Shown: positions 25,424 to 34,780 of the stretch, in pieces
How positions within the stretch are numbered: position 1 is the stretch's first letter
How the letters are laid out: each line of letters begins with the position of its first letter
Source of the DNA: Chryseobacterium echinoideorum
GTDB lineage: Bacteria; Bacteroidota; Bacteroidia; Flavobacteriales; Weeksellaceae
Direction of reading: 5' to 3'
Assembly: GCF_007474535.1 (NCBI RefSeq)
Contig: NZ_VKNW01000011.1
Span: 87,474 to 151,473 of the forward strand
DNA: 64,000 bases
The notes under the pieces: generated by a model
What the model was told of the DNA's origin: nothing
Database searches by the model: none
Seen by the model: the letters and a program-made list of their open reading frames with translations, nothing else
Made by a program: the position numbers and the translations under genes

Positions 25424-27571
25424 TTATTTGATAAAGCCTCTGTTTCTTAATAAAGGTTTGATATCCGGATCGTGTCCTGTAAAATCTCTGAATGCCTGGT
25501 TAAGATCTACAGAATTTCCTACAGAAAGAATGTATTTTCTGAATCGGTCGCCATTTTCTCGGGTAAGTCCACCATTTTTTTCAATCCATTCCCATGCATC
25601 GCTGTCTAAAGTTTCAGACCATAAATAAGCATAATATCCTGCTGAATAACCACCGCCCCAAATGTGCGCAAAATATGGAGTATGATATCTTGGCGGAACA
25701 GTTGCTAAGGTAAAACCGTGTTTTACTAAAGATTGTTTTTCAAAATCCAGCACAGGCAGAAGCTGTGTTTCACTGGTTACAGAATGCCAATCCATATCCA
25801 GAGAAGCCGCAGAAACAAGTTCGGTTGTCATATATCCCTGATTAAAAGTTGAAGCTTTTTTAATTTTGTCAACTAAACTCTGAGGTATTGGCTTTTTTGT
25901 CTCGTAATGAAGCGCATAGTTTTTTAACACAACCGGGTCCAAAGCCCAGTGTTCGTTGATTTGTGAAGGAAATTCAACGAAATCTCTCGGTACATTTGTT
26001 CCTGAAAGAGATGGGTATTTTTGGCTCGCAAACATCCCGTGAATAGAGTGTCCGAATTCATGGAAAATGGTTTCTACATCATCAAAACTAATTAATGATG
26101 GTTTTCCTGTTGCAGGTTTCTGATAGTTGTAGCAGTTGACAATCACAGGTTTTGTTCCTAAAAGATAAGATTGTTCCACAAAATTGCTCATCCAAGCGCC
26201 CCCATTTTTAGAGTCTCTGGTATAAAAATCAAGATAATAAATTGCCAGAGATTTTCCATCATGGTCAAAAACTTCATAAGTTACTACATCGGGATGATAA
26301 ACAGGGAGATCTGTTCTTTTTTTGAAGGTGAGCCCGTAAAACTTTTCAGCAGCAAAGAAAACACCTTTTTCGAGTACCGTTGTGATTTCAAAATAAGGTT
26401 TAATCTCGCTTTCGTCAAGATCAAATTTGGCTTTTCTTACCTGTTCAGCATAATAATTCCAATCCCAAGGCTGTAGTTTGAAGCCGCCTTTTTGCTGATC
26501 AATCAGATCCTGAATATCTTTAGATTCACGTTTTGCCGTTTCTACAGCAGGGATAGCCAGCTGATTCATTAGTTTCACTGCAGCATCTGGAGTTTTTGCC
26601 ATCTGATCCTGAAGTTTCCATTCGGAAAAGCTTTTCTTACCTAAAACCTGCGCTTTTTTAAGTCTTAAAGCAGCTAGTTTTTCAATGGTTTCTCTTGTGT
26701 CATTCCCATCGTTTTTTTCTGCTCTTTCCCACGATGCTTTAAAAAGTTTTTCTCTTGTTGCTCTGTTATTGAGATTTTGCAGAAGAGGCTGTTGTGTCGT
26801 ATTAAGTAATGTAAGAAGGTATTGTCCCGGTTTTCCTGCATTTTTTGCGTCATTTGCAGCAGCTGCAATTTCATCAGCTGAAAGTCCGTCAAGTTCTTTT
26901 ACATCAGTGAAGAAAACCCCGCCCTGCTTTCTTGCTTCCAGTAATTTGTTGGAATACTGAGTAGAAAGAGAGGCAAGCTCCTGGTTGATTTGTTTTAGTT
27001 TCTCTTTGTCGGCTGCAGAAAGATTTGCACCTGCAATTTCAAAATTTTGCTTGTAATATTGAAGCAGCCTTTTACTTTCCGAATCTAAACCATTTTCTGA
27101 AATTGATTTTATTCTTTGATAAAGATTTTCATTCAGGTACATTTTGTCAGAATGAGCCGCAAAAATTGGAGCATATTCTTCGTCTAAAGCTTGTAAAGCA
27201 GGATTGGTGTTTGCACTTGTAAGGTTTGAGAAAACAATCACGGCTCTTTTTAAAACTTCGCCGCTTTTTTCAAGAGCTACAAGCGTATTTTCGAAGGTTG
27301 CTTTTTCGGGATTATTAGCAATCTTCAAAATGTCCGCATCATGTTGTTTTAAACCAAATTCAAAAGCGGGTTTGAAATGTTCATCTTTAATTTTGTCAAA
27401 CTCCGGAGCTTCGTATTGAAGTTTGCTTTTCTTCATTAAAGGGTTTGAGGAAAGCGAAGCGTCAGGAACAGGAATTTCTTTTTGAGTGTCGGGTGTTTTC
27501 ATTGTGGTGCATGAATAATTAAATGCTAAAACAGAAATTAGCAGTGCTGAGGAAATGTTTTTTATATACAT
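25424..27571 (-). CDS. M3 family metallopeptidase, Dcp-like peptidyl-dipeptidase, lipoprotein
   Basis: 715 residues. The N-terminus is a lipoprotein signal (LISVLAFNYSCTT; Cys at about 21), so it is probably tethered to a membrane facing the periplasm. The M3 zinc site is FHEFGHSIHG, with the downstream metal-binding Glu expected in the following helix. The C-terminal GGGYSAGYYAYLWS and helical domain also match Dcp/oligopeptidase A. Dcp enzymes remove dipeptides from the C-terminus of peptides, so a nutritional role is likely. It is transcribed alone. Confidence 0.92.
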   Translation of the reverse strand: MYIKNISSALLISVLAFNYSCTTMKTPDTQKEIPVPDASLSSNPLMKKSKLQYEAPEFDKIKDEHFKPAFEFGLKQHDADILKIANNPEKATFENTLVALEKSGEVLKRAVIVFSNLTSANTNPALQALDEEYAPIFAAHSDKMYLNENLYQRIKSISENGLDSESKRLLQYYKQNFEIAGANLSAADKEKLKQINQELASLSTQYSNKLLEARKQGGVFFTDVKELDGLSADEIAAAANDAKNAGKPGQYLLTLLNTTQQPLLQNLNNRATREKLFKASWERAEKNDGNDTRETIEKLAALRLKKAQVLGKKSFSEWKLQDQMAKTPDAAVKLMNQLAIPAVETAKRESKDIQDLIDQQKGGFKLQPWDWNYYAEQVRKAKFDLDESEIKPYFEITTVLEKGVFFAAEKFYGLTFKKRTDLPVYHPDVVTYEVFDHDGKSLAIYYLDFYTRDSKNGGAWMSNFVEQSYLLGTKPVIVNCYNYQKPATGKPSLISFDDVETIFHEFGHSIHGMFASQKYPSLSGTNVPRDFVEFPSQINEHWALDPVVLKNYALHYETKKPIPQSLVDKIKKASTFNQGYMTTELVSAASLDMDWHSVTSETQLLPVLDFEKQSLVKHGFTLATVPPRYHTPYFAHIWGGGYSAGYYAYLWSETLDSDAWEWIEKNGGLTRENGDRFRKYILSVGNSVDLNQAFRDFTGHDPDIKPLLRNRGFIK

Positions 27572-27707
27572 CTACTTTATTTTTTGAATAATATATGAAA
27601 TCAAGAAACTTTTAATTAGCATTTTGCTGCCAATTGTAACAGATTTCATATTTTAGTTGTTATTAAAGTATAAAGATATTAAAAACTAAACTTTTAAACA
27701 TCATATC

Positions 27708-28517
27708 ATGAAATGTAGTGCAATTTTACTTTTTTCAGGGCTTGTTTTGATGGCTTCCTGTAATAAAAATGATAACAGGGAACAAAAAAATAACTGGCTT
27801 CCTGATATTACCAATTCTGATCATGGACCTTTAAAGCAAAAAGAATTTGCCGGAGATTTCGATGAAATTGAAGTTTCTCAGGCAATTGAAGCTGAAGTTA
27901 TAAAGTCTGATGTGGAAAAAGTAGTTATTTCTGCTCCTGCAAATATTATTGACGAAGTTTTGGTTGATAATGATGGAACTGAACTCCATATTCACTATAA
28001 AAGAGGATTCCGTGTGATAAACAGTACAAAAGTAAAAGCTAAAATTTACACAAAAGATTTCATAAAACTTGTTGCTAATTCAGCGGCTGATATTGTGGTT
28101 AAAGATCAGTTTACTCAGGATAAAACAGACTTGGAAGTCTCAAGTTCAGGACAAATATCAGGAAAACTGGAGGCCAACGAATTGACAATTGATGCTGCAA
28201 GCAGCGGCAGTTTCACAGGAAAGATATGGGCAGTAAACCTTTCTGTTGAAGCGTCTTCTGCAGGAACTGTCGAGATGTCGGGGAAAGCTAAATCTGCAGA
28301 GCTGAAGGCATCTTCAGGAAGTGATATTTCGGCAAAAGAAATGACTGCAGATCTTGTAAAGGCAGAATCTTCCAGCGGCGCAAGCATAGAAGTCGGAGTG
28401 GTCTCGAAATTTGAAGGTCACGCTTCCTCGGGTGGAAGTGTAAACGGTATTAAAAAAGGAAATGTTACGACAATTGCTAAAGAAGAAAGCAGTGGTGGAA
28501 GTGTAAGTTTACAGTAA
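27708..28517 (+). CDS. GIN-domain (DUF2807) lipoprotein
   Basis: 269 residues. The lipobox is LVLMASC (Cys at 18), followed by a short polar linker. From about residue 50 the GIN/DUF2807 domain begins (FDEIEVSQAIEAEVI), and a right-handed beta-helix of short repeats follows: SSSGQISGKL, AASSGSFTGKI, ASSAGTVEMSGKA, ASSGSDISAKE, SSGASIEVG. These domains are common as surface or periplasmic lipoproteins in Bacteroidota; the function is unknown. It converges with the Kef antiporter gene, with a single base between the two stop codons and no terminator hairpin. Confidence 0.85.
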   Translation: MKCSAILLFSGLVLMASCNKNDNREQKNNWLPDITNSDHGPLKQKEFAGDFDEIEVSQAIEAEVIKSDVEKVVISAPANIIDEVLVDNDGTELHIHYKRGFRVINSTKVKAKIYTKDFIKLVANSAADIVVKDQFTQDKTDLEVSSSGQISGKLEANELTIDAASSGSFTGKIWAVNLSVEASSAGTVEMSGKAKSAELKASSGSDISAKEMTADLVKAESSSGASIEVGVVSKFEGHASSGGSVNGIKKGNVTTIAKEESSGGSVSLQ

Positions 28518-28518
28518 T

Positions 28519-30399
28519 TTAATGATGATTATCAGTTTCTTCGTCTTCTGAAGCTAATGTTTCCCAATCTTTGCGGTCAAAATTCAGATTATCAAAAGCC
28601 AATAAATCCTCCTCAATCTGGAGGATTTCTTTTGTGGTAAAAATATGCATTTCTTCATCTTTATCCGTTTTTGCTAATCTCCGTACCGATGCTTTGTCAA
28701 TAGCCATAAATCTTTGCCCTAATCTTCTTGCGGCATATTTTCTCATTCCCGTTTCGTGCAGTACATCTACTGCCATATCTACCGCAGTTCCTAAAGTTTC
28801 GCGGTAAATATTTTCTATTCCATTATCAAGATAGTCATATGCATCAATCCTATTTTTGGCACGAACGAATATTTTTACATTAGGATATTGCTCTCTTACT
28901 ACATCTGCGACAAATTTATTCATTTCGGGGTCATCCAGACACAACACCAGAATCTTTGCATCTTCAATTCCTGCAGCTCTCAAAACAGGAAGATGGGTTG
29001 CGTCACCATAATATACTTTAAAACCATAACTTCTGAGCATTTTTACACGATCTGAATCTCTGTCTAGAACTGTTGCTGTTACTTTGTTTGCTTTGAGGAG
29101 TCTTCCTACAGTGCTTCCAAAATGTCCGAAACCTACGATGATAATTTTCTTTTGGTCAATGTTTTTCTCAAGAATATTAAAGTCAGAATCAGAGTCGGGG
29201 ATTTCTTTGATAAATCTTGGAGTGATGATTTTATCATTAATGATTAAAAGTATGGGGGTAATACACATCGTAATTGCCGATACAGCCATTAGCTGAGCAT
29301 TAAGCTCTGCTCCGAAAAGATAAAGATCAGAAGCGTAATTGATGAGTACAAAAGCAAATTCTCCTACCTGTGAAAGTGCAAACGCATAAAATAAAGTCTG
29401 TGGATTATCAAGCTTAAAAAATTTACCAATTGCAAACAATACCAGAAATTTTACAGCAAGAACTACAAAAACAGTACTGAAAATAAAGGCTGCATCATGC
29501 TGAATGACATTGAAATTCATCGTAGAACCCACACTTACAAAAAATACGGCAAGCAATAAACCTTTAAACGGATTAATCTGCGCTTCAAGCTCATGACGGA
29601 ATTCACTGTTTGCCAGCATCACGCCTGCCAAGAAAGCTCCTAAAGCCGGAGAAATGCCGATGGCAACCATCAACTCTGAAACTCCGATAACGAGAAAAAG
29701 TGATGAAGCGGTGAGAAGCTCAGTCATTCCCGCTTTCGAAACATATCTTAAAAACGGAACAAAAACGTATCTTCCTAATAAAATTAAAATGATAACCCCA
29801 AAAATTACCGTACCTGCCTGAAGCCATTCCGGGAGTTTCTGAATGAGAATCTGTACTTCATTGTCCTGATGTCTTGCTTTATAATTAGCAATTACAGGCA
29901 AAATTGCCAAAATGGGAATCACAGCAATATCCTGAAATAGCAGAGTGGAAAAAGATGCTTCACCTGCTGTGGTTTTCAGATTATTTTTCTCCTGTAAGGT
30001 CTGAAGTACAATTGCGGTGGAAGAAAGTGCAAAACACATAGCAATTGCAATAGATTTATCTACTTTCCAGCCTGCCCAGATAAAAATCAGAAAAAGTATA
30101 GAGATAGTTAATACCATCTGAGTAAGTCCCAAACCGATAATTTTTTTTCTCATCTCCCAGAATTTTCTGGGTTCTAATTCCAGCCCAACCAAAAAAAGCA
30201 GCATAATTACCCCAAATTCACTGGCGTGCATGATATCGTTCACATCATTTCCTGTCAGTTTCAAAACATAGGGACCAATGATGATGCCGCCTAAAATATA
30301 TCCGATGACCGAGCTTAAACCCAATTTCCTTGCAAGCGGAACCATAATGATGGCTACACCTAAGAATAAAAGGGTGTTCATCGCTAAAGTGTTTTCCAT
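28519..30399 (-). CDS. CPA2 cation:proton antiporter with TrkA-N domain (Kef type)
   Basis: 626 residues. About 12 membrane helices occupy residues 1-390 (MVPLARKLGLSSVIGYILGG near the start, FLVGLELEPRKFW later). A cytoplasmic RCK/TrkA-N domain follows (IIIVGFGHFGSTVGRLL, about 415-430, a nucleotide-binding loop; then YYGDATHLPVLRAAGI), and a charged tail ends it. This is the KefB/KefC layout: a K+ efflux or K+/H+ antiporter controlled by nucleotide or thiol adducts. The gene for a KefF/KefG-like oxidoreductase lies immediately upstream with one base between. bshA in the same genome makes bacillithiol the plausible thiol for gating (inference). Confidence 0.9.
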   Translation of the reverse strand: MENTLAMNTLLFLGVAIIMVPLARKLGLSSVIGYILGGIIIGPYVLKLTGNDVNDIMHASEFGVIMLLFLVGLELEPRKFWEMRKKIIGLGLTQMVLTISILFLIFIWAGWKVDKSIAIAMCFALSSTAIVLQTLQEKNNLKTTAGEASFSTLLFQDIAVIPILAILPVIANYKARHQDNEVQILIQKLPEWLQAGTVIFGVIILILLGRYVFVPFLRYVSKAGMTELLTASSLFLVIGVSELMVAIGISPALGAFLAGVMLANSEFRHELEAQINPFKGLLLAVFFVSVGSTMNFNVIQHDAAFIFSTVFVVLAVKFLVLFAIGKFFKLDNPQTLFYAFALSQVGEFAFVLINYASDLYLFGAELNAQLMAVSAITMCITPILLIINDKIITPRFIKEIPDSDSDFNILEKNIDQKKIIIVGFGHFGSTVGRLLKANKVTATVLDRDSDRVKMLRSYGFKVYYGDATHLPVLRAAGIEDAKILVLCLDDPEMNKFVADVVREQYPNVKIFVRAKNRIDAYDYLDNGIENIYRETLGTAVDMAVDVLHETGMRKYAARRLGQRFMAIDKASVRRLAKTDKDEEMHIFTTKEILQIEEDLLAFDNLNFDRKDWETLASEDEETDNHH

Positions 30400-30400
30400 A

Positions 30401-30922
30401 TTATTGATTCAGGGTTGCTACAAATTTCTTTTTCTGTAAAATGATTTCTTTTTTTGATAATTTATTGGCTTCGTAAACGATCGTTATGTCTTTTATATTG
30501 GCTTTAAAAACATTCAGTGATACAATAAGTCCGCTGATGATTTCGTCAATTGTATATTTGTATGTACCCTCTTTGGAGAAGGATCTTTCTTTGCCTCCGG
30601 TGGTAACCACAATATAAACTTCTTTATTTTCTAACGGATTAACTTCGCCCTCATTCAGCCAGTTACGGTCAAAAACTTCGTCAATCCATAACTTCAGTAA
30701 AGGTGGAACTCCGAACCAGATGATCGGAAACTGAAAAATAAAACGATCATAACTTTGAAGCCTTTTTCTTTCTCTGAAAGCGGCAATATGAAAGTCGGGG
30801 TATTCTTCATATAGATCTCTAAGGGTAAAATGCTGATGACGAACATAGAAGTTGATGAGTTCTATGTTTGAATTGGAATGTTCAAGATAAGGATGAGCAA
30901 AAATAACCAGCGTTTTCTTCAT
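30401..30922 (-). CDS. NAD(P)H-dependent oxidoreductase, KefF/KefG-like ancillary subunit
   Basis: 173 residues of the flavodoxin-like NQO/MdaB fold: TLVIFAHPYLEHSNSN at the phosphate-binding loop, then FQFPIIWFGVPPLLKLWIDEVF, the family hallmark, and VVTTGGKERSF. KefF and KefG bind the cytoplasmic side of Kef channels and are needed for full activity. The stop is separated by one base from the start of the antiporter gene, which strongly supports a two-gene operon and the assignment. Confidence 0.9.
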   Translation of the reverse strand: MKKTLVIFAHPYLEHSNSNIELINFYVRHQHFTLRDLYEEYPDFHIAAFRERKRLQSYDRFIFQFPIIWFGVPPLLKLWIDEVFDRNWLNEGEVNPLENKEVYIVVTTGGKERSFSKEGTYKYTIDEIISGLIVSLNVFKANIKDITIVYEANKLSKKEIILQKKKFVATLNQ

Positions 30923-31113
30923 ACAACTCGTTTTTCGTAAATATAATGAAAAATGAATAAAATATGAATGGCAAAGGTAAGTTTAGTGAAAATTTTAATC
31001 AGAGAAAATAAAGCTGATGTAAATTTATTTTCCATGAGAGTAGGCTTGATTATTTTTTTCGTCTTTGAAATTTATATTTTCTAACTTCGGAATTATTGTA
31101 ACAAAACTTCCTG

Positions 31114-31674
31114 TTATTTTTGTAAGGGAATAGTTTTTTTGGTATCGTAACGTATGGAGAGTGTATCATAAGGAGGGCTAACTATAAGCTCAATAATACC
31201 GCCGCCAAACTCATCTTTTAATTTCATCTGAAAGTGCTTTATAATCTTTGGAATATTACCAAATGGTGACTTTTCAAATTCACTGATTTCTTTTGCATAT
31301 GGTTTTAAAGAAGTTTTTAAATTCTCGAATTCTTTATATTTATCCTGAGAATTACTAAATTTAATTATTTGCGTAGCACTATAATTTCGACCATTAGGTA
31401 TTAGTGATATAAAAACTTGATTTACTTCACTTGCGAAAAAAACATTTTTTGTTCCGCTGAATTCATATGCCGTAAAGGGTTTAAATTCTTTTGGGACATT
31501 TGTATATTTAGTTTCACTGAATTTCAAGTTCGGATTGTTCATGAGAGACGTATAGTCATCTTGCATTTGAGAATTGAAGAAAACCGAATTCAAAATAAGA
31601 ATTTCTTTAGGCTTTTCGCAGGAAGCTATTGTCAAGAACAACACAATAAGAATAACAAAATTTTTATAATGCAT
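31114..31674 (-). CDS. Hypothetical lipoprotein
   Basis: The start at 31674 gives 186 residues with a lipoprotein signal (MHYKNFVILIVLFLTIASC). The frame opens at an ATG at 31698 that overlaps the TPM gene by 7 bp and follows GGGAGG, so that longer start is possible, although it puts eight residues before the signal. The mature protein is a mixed alpha/beta domain that I do not recognise; FISLIPNGRNYSATQIIKF and FGGGIIELIVSPP suggest a compact sheet. It is the last gene of the LemA/TPM operon. Confidence 0.7.
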   Translation of the reverse strand: MHYKNFVILIVLFLTIASCEKPKEILILNSVFFNSQMQDDYTSLMNNPNLKFSETKYTNVPKEFKPFTAYEFSGTKNVFFASEVNQVFISLIPNGRNYSATQIIKFSNSQDKYKEFENLKTSLKPYAKEISEFEKSPFGNIPKIIKHFQMKLKDEFGGGIIELIVSPPYDTLSIRYDTKKTIPLQK

Positions 31675-31691
31675 AATCTGAATAACTTGAT

Positions 31692-32489
31692 CTACCATCC
31701 TCCCGAAGCACCGCCTCCTCCAAAGCTTCCTCCTCCTCCGAAGCCTCCAAATCCGCCACCGCCACGAGAACTTCCGCCGCCAAAACCACCACCGCCAAAG
31801 CTTCCAGGAAAAGGAAAGAATCCTCCCGGATAATTTCTGCGTCCTCTTCGGCTGAGAATAATATCTCCGTCGTCATCATTTCCACCACCTCCTTTGCTCA
31901 TAATGATGACAAGAATAATGAAAATGATAAATGCAATAATAATCAGTTTAGCTTCTCCTGAATTACCCTTATGATGTTTCTGTAAAGGTTTGAATTTTCC
32001 CTGAACAGCATCCATAATGGCAGATGTTCCACCATTAATACCGTCGTACCATTTTCCTTTTTTAAATTGTGGCGTTACAATATAATCTAAAATCTGCCCG
32101 GCAACAGAAGCGGTAAGATATTGCTCAACGGCTCTTCCCTGTTGGATAGACATGGTTCGGTCTTCTTTTGCAATCAGAAAAACCACTCCATTATCTACAT
32201 CTTTTTGTCCGATTCCCCATTTTTCGCCGAAAGTTGCCGCAAGAAAATTAATATCTTCTCCTTTTGTAGAAGGTATAATGATAACTTCAATTTCTGTGGA
32301 TGTAGAATCTGCAAACTGAATGAGCTTGTTGTTTAATGCATCTTTTTCCTGTTGGGTAAGAAGGTTGGCTTCATCATATACAGGATACAAAACGGCAGGT
32401 TTTTCCGGAATTGTATACTGTGCTGAAATAACATTAAAACAGCTGGCAATTATGAAAATAAAAAATATTTTAAGAGAATGTAATCTCAT
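31692..32489 (-). CDS. TPM-domain membrane protein with glycine-rich tail (YgcG-like)
   Basis: 265 residues: a signal peptide (about 1-23), the TPM domain (about 30-165; VYDEANLLTQQEKDALNNKL, then STEIEVIIIPS and DNGVVFLIAKEDR), one membrane helix (about 183-202), a charged patch and a tail of GGGGFGG-type repeats ending GGW. TPM domains occur in photosystem II repair phosphatases and in many bacterial envelope proteins; the activity here is unknown. It overlaps the upstream TPM gene by 20 bp. Confidence 0.88.
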   Translation of the reverse strand: MRLHSLKIFFIFIIASCFNVISAQYTIPEKPAVLYPVYDEANLLTQQEKDALNNKLIQFADSTSTEIEVIIIPSTKGEDINFLAATFGEKWGIGQKDVDNGVVFLIAKEDRTMSIQQGRAVEQYLTASVAGQILDYIVTPQFKKGKWYDGINGGTSAIMDAVQGKFKPLQKHHKGNSGEAKLIIIAFIIFIILVIIMSKGGGGNDDDGDIILSRRGRRNYPGGFFPFPGSFGGGGFGGGSSRGGGGFGGFGGGGSFGGGGASGGW

Positions 32490-32898
32490 CGGGTAGTTCG
32501 TTATGATTTTTTCCGTTAATTGGAAAATGCTTTTTCAGTTCGATTCCGGTTTCCAGAATAGCACTTTTCAAAGCCTGATAAAAATGTCCTTTTGCAAATT
32601 CGGAAGTGATGTAGTCGTGAAGATGATCCCAGAAAGACTGATGTACTTTTTCGTGAATTCCAGTATCACCAATAATTGTGAGATATTTCTGCTCAAAATT
32701 GACATGAAAAAGGACTGCATTTTTTTCTGCAGTTTTGTCTTTACAGAGTTCTTTGAAAACTTCAAAAGCCGCTTCTGCAATTTTGTCATCAGTTGTAGAG
32801 TCTATGTGTACGCGGATTTCTCCGGTAGAAAGACTTTCTGCCGATTGAATAGCTTCCACAAGGGAAGCTATTTGATGGTCTGTTAAAAAGCGATTCAT
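32470..32898 (-). CDS. Soluble TPM-domain protein
   Basis: 142 residues, no signal peptide, a single TPM domain (SLVEAIQSAESLSTGEIRVH at the start, then AVLFHVNFEQKYLTIIGDTG). It overlaps lemA by 1 bp and the next TPM gene by 20 bp. The order LemA, short TPM, long TPM is a recurrent Bacteroidota cluster, probably acting together at the inner membrane; the function is not established. Confidence 0.87.
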   Translation of the reverse strand: MNRFLTDHQIASLVEAIQSAESLSTGEIRVHIDSTTDDKIAEAAFEVFKELCKDKTAEKNAVLFHVNFEQKYLTIIGDTGIHEKVHQSFWDHLHDYITSEFAKGHFYQALKSAILETGIELKKHFPINGKNHNELPDEITFS

Positions 32899-33506
32899 TA
32901 TTCAGTAAATACGCTTGGTGCATTTTCAGCTCCTGCCTGTGCTTTAAATAGCGGTTTTTCTTTAAAATTGGTAAAGTTTGCCAAAATATTATTAGGGAAC
33001 TGTTTGATTAAAATATTATAATCTCTTGCAGCATCGTTATAGTTTACTGTTTCCATTCTGATGCTGTTTTCAATCGCAATATATTCTCTCTGGAAATTGA
33101 CGTACTGCTGGTCTGCTTTTAGATTAGGATAAGATTCTACCACCGCCATCAATCTGCTCAGAGCTCCTGTTAATTCGCCTTGTGCTGCCTGAAATTTTGC
33201 CATGTCTTCTTCTGTAAGATTAGATGGATTGATGTTAATTGAAGTTGCCTTTGAACGGGCTTCAATCACTTTTGTTAAAGTTTCCTGCTCAAATTTGGTG
33301 TAAGATTTTACAGTTCTTTCAAGATTAGGAATGAGGTTGGCTCTTTTTTGATATACGGTTTGTACATTAGACCACTTTGCATCTACAGTTTGCTCCTGAG
33401 CTACAAAATTGTTGTAACCGCTTTTACCCCAGAAAAATAGTATTCCGACAATAATAAGTAATGCAATGCCGATAGTTCCGGCGCTGAAACAGCCTTTGTT
33501 TTTCAT
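32898..33506 (-). CDS. LemA family membrane protein
   Basis: 202 residues. One N-terminal membrane helix (about 12-26, IGIALLIIVGILFFW) and then the LemA helical domain: YNNFVAQEQTVDAKWSNVQT, RANLIPNLERTVKSY, and FQREYIAIENSIRMETVNYN. It is the first gene of the LemA/TPM/TPM/lipoprotein operon, divergent from folA. The family function is unclear. Confidence 0.93.
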   Translation of the reverse strand: MKNKGCFSAGTIGIALLIIVGILFFWGKSGYNNFVAQEQTVDAKWSNVQTVYQKRANLIPNLERTVKSYTKFEQETLTKVIEARSKATSININPSNLTEEDMAKFQAAQGELTGALSRLMAVVESYPNLKADQQYVNFQREYIAIENSIRMETVNYNDAARDYNILIKQFPNNILANFTNFKEKPLFKAQAGAENAPSVFTE

Positions 33507-33549
33507 GTTTGAATTTTTAATTTAATTTTTTAATGTTTTTTGTGCTACT

Positions 33550-33577
33550 CAAATATACAAATTAAGTGCTAATTTTG
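33550..33577. promoter_or_regulatory. Divergent promoter cores of lemA operon and folA
   Basis: TATATTTG on the minus strand (33557-33550) points to lemA; TAATTTTG on the plus strand (33570-33577) points to folA and lies 15 nt before its ATG. The two cores are only 12 bp apart, so the two transcripts may compete. Confidence 0.45.
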
Positions 33578-33592
33578 CATAAAATTTAATAA

Positions 33593-34078
33593 ATGACAAC
33601 AATTGTGGTTGCAATGGGAGAAAATAATGAGATTGGTTCTGATAATCAATTGTTATGGCATCTTCCTAAAGATTTAAAACATTTTAAAGAAATTACTTCC
33701 GGGCATCCCGTAATTATGGGTAGAAAAACGTACGAAAGTATCGGAAAACCTCTTCCTAACCGTACCAACATTGTTGTTTCCAGAAAAAAAGACTGGTTTG
33801 AAGAAGGAATTCTGATTGTAGGAAGTATCAAAGAGGCTGTAAAGTTTGCAAAAAAAATAGATGAAGAGATTTTTATCATTGGTGGTGGTACTATTTATGA
33901 ACAAACAATGGAAATTGTTGATAAACTGGAAGTAACTCTGGTAAAAGCAACACTTGATGCGGATACGTATTTCCCTGAAATTGATTCTAAAACCTGGAAG
34001 AAAACCGGTGAGGTATGCTATGAAAAAGATGAAAAAAATCAATATGATTTCTGTTTTCAGACATTCGAAAAATTTTAA
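33593..34078 (+). CDS. folA: Dihydrofolate reductase
   Basis: 161 residues, the standard length. Motifs: AMGENNEIGSDNQLLWHLP (Met20-type loop), the catalytic Asp at residue 27 (LPKDLKHF), VIMGRKTYESIG for NADPH binding, and IFIIGGGTIYEQ. It reduces dihydrofolate for thymidylate and purine synthesis. Confidence 0.96.
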   Translation: MTTIVVAMGENNEIGSDNQLLWHLPKDLKHFKEITSGHPVIMGRKTYESIGKPLPNRTNIVVSRKKDWFEEGILIVGSIKEAVKFAKKIDEEIFIIGGGTIYEQTMEIVDKLEVTLVKATLDADTYFPEIDSKTWKKTGEVCYEKDEKNQYDFCFQTFEKF

Positions 34079-34135
34079 AAAAATAGTTGTAGGAATTCTA
34101 GCGCTTAACTTCTAGCTTCTAACCTTTAAATGTTT

Positions 34136-34143
34136 TATCTTTG
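34136..34143 (+). promoter_or_regulatory. Promoter core TATCTTTG
   Basis: A classic flavobacterial -7 box (TATCTTTGCAC), 18 nt before the ATG at 34162; no clear -33 box. Just upstream lies a short AACTTCTA-like stretch related to the heptamer repeat at 36930. Confidence 0.55.
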
Positions 34144-34161
34144 CACTTCTAAAATTTAATC

Positions 34162-34731
34162 ATGAATAAAAATATAAAAATCATAGTGGCAGCACTTCTT
34201 ATTTTGGGAGGTATTTACATGATGTTTTTTACCAGAAATTTGGGATGGGGAATTGTTATTTTTCTTCTTTCTGCCTTGCCGATTTTCTTATTTTTCAAAA
34301 ATGAAAATATATTGCTTGCTTTCTGGCAGTTGAGAAAGCAGAATATGGAAAAGGCTTCAAAATTTTTAAATAATATTAAAAACTACAGAACAGAGCTTCA
34401 TAAAAACCAGTACGGATATTATCATTATCTGCAAGGTTTAATCTTGGCACAGGATCATCCGACCAAAGTAGAACCTTTGATGAAAAAAGCTTTAGATTAT
34501 GGCCTGAATATGAAACACGATCGTGCGATGGCTACCTTGAACCTTGCAGCGGGCGCAATCTCTAAAGGAAGGAGACAGGAAGGGCAAAAGCTTTTGGAAG
34601 AAGCTAAAAGGCTGGATTCTGCGGGAATGATGACCGATCAGATCAAAATGCTGAAAGATCAGCTAAAAATGCCGACCATGCAGAAGCATATGCACAATCC
34701 TAATATGAGGAATAGAGGAAAATTCTTTTAA
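34162..34731 (+). CDS. Membrane protein with two N-terminal helices and TPR-like tail
   Basis: 189 residues. Two closely spaced membrane helices (about 6-22 and 28-46) are followed by a cytoplasmic helical part with TPR-like spacing (YYHYLQGLILAQ, MATLNLAAGAISKGRRQEGQ, LLEEAKRLDSAGMMTD). I do not know a function. It is followed by a perfect palindromic terminator. Confidence 0.75.
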   Translation: MNKNIKIIVAALLILGGIYMMFFTRNLGWGIVIFLLSALPIFLFFKNENILLAFWQLRKQNMEKASKFLNNIKNYRTELHKNQYGYYHYLQGLILAQDHPTKVEPLMKKALDYGLNMKHDRAMATLNLAAGAISKGRRQEGQKLLEEAKRLDSAGMMTDQIKMLKDQLKMPTMQKHMHNPNMRNRGKFF

Positions 34732-34746
34732 TACAATCTCAAAAAT

Positions 34747-34778
34747 AAACAATGGCAGAAATATTTCTGCCATTGTTT
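34747..34778. terminator. Perfect palindromic bidirectional terminator
   Basis: Bases 34747-34762 and 34763-34778 are exact reverse complements (16 bp each, AAACAATGGCAGAAAT on the left). The palindrome lies between converging stop codons at 34731 and 34781. Confidence 0.8.
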
Positions 34779-34780
34779 AT

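Noticed and set aside
31417..31833. Proline-rich plus-strand frame
   Set aside because: It is the antisense of the glycine-rich tail of the TPM protein.
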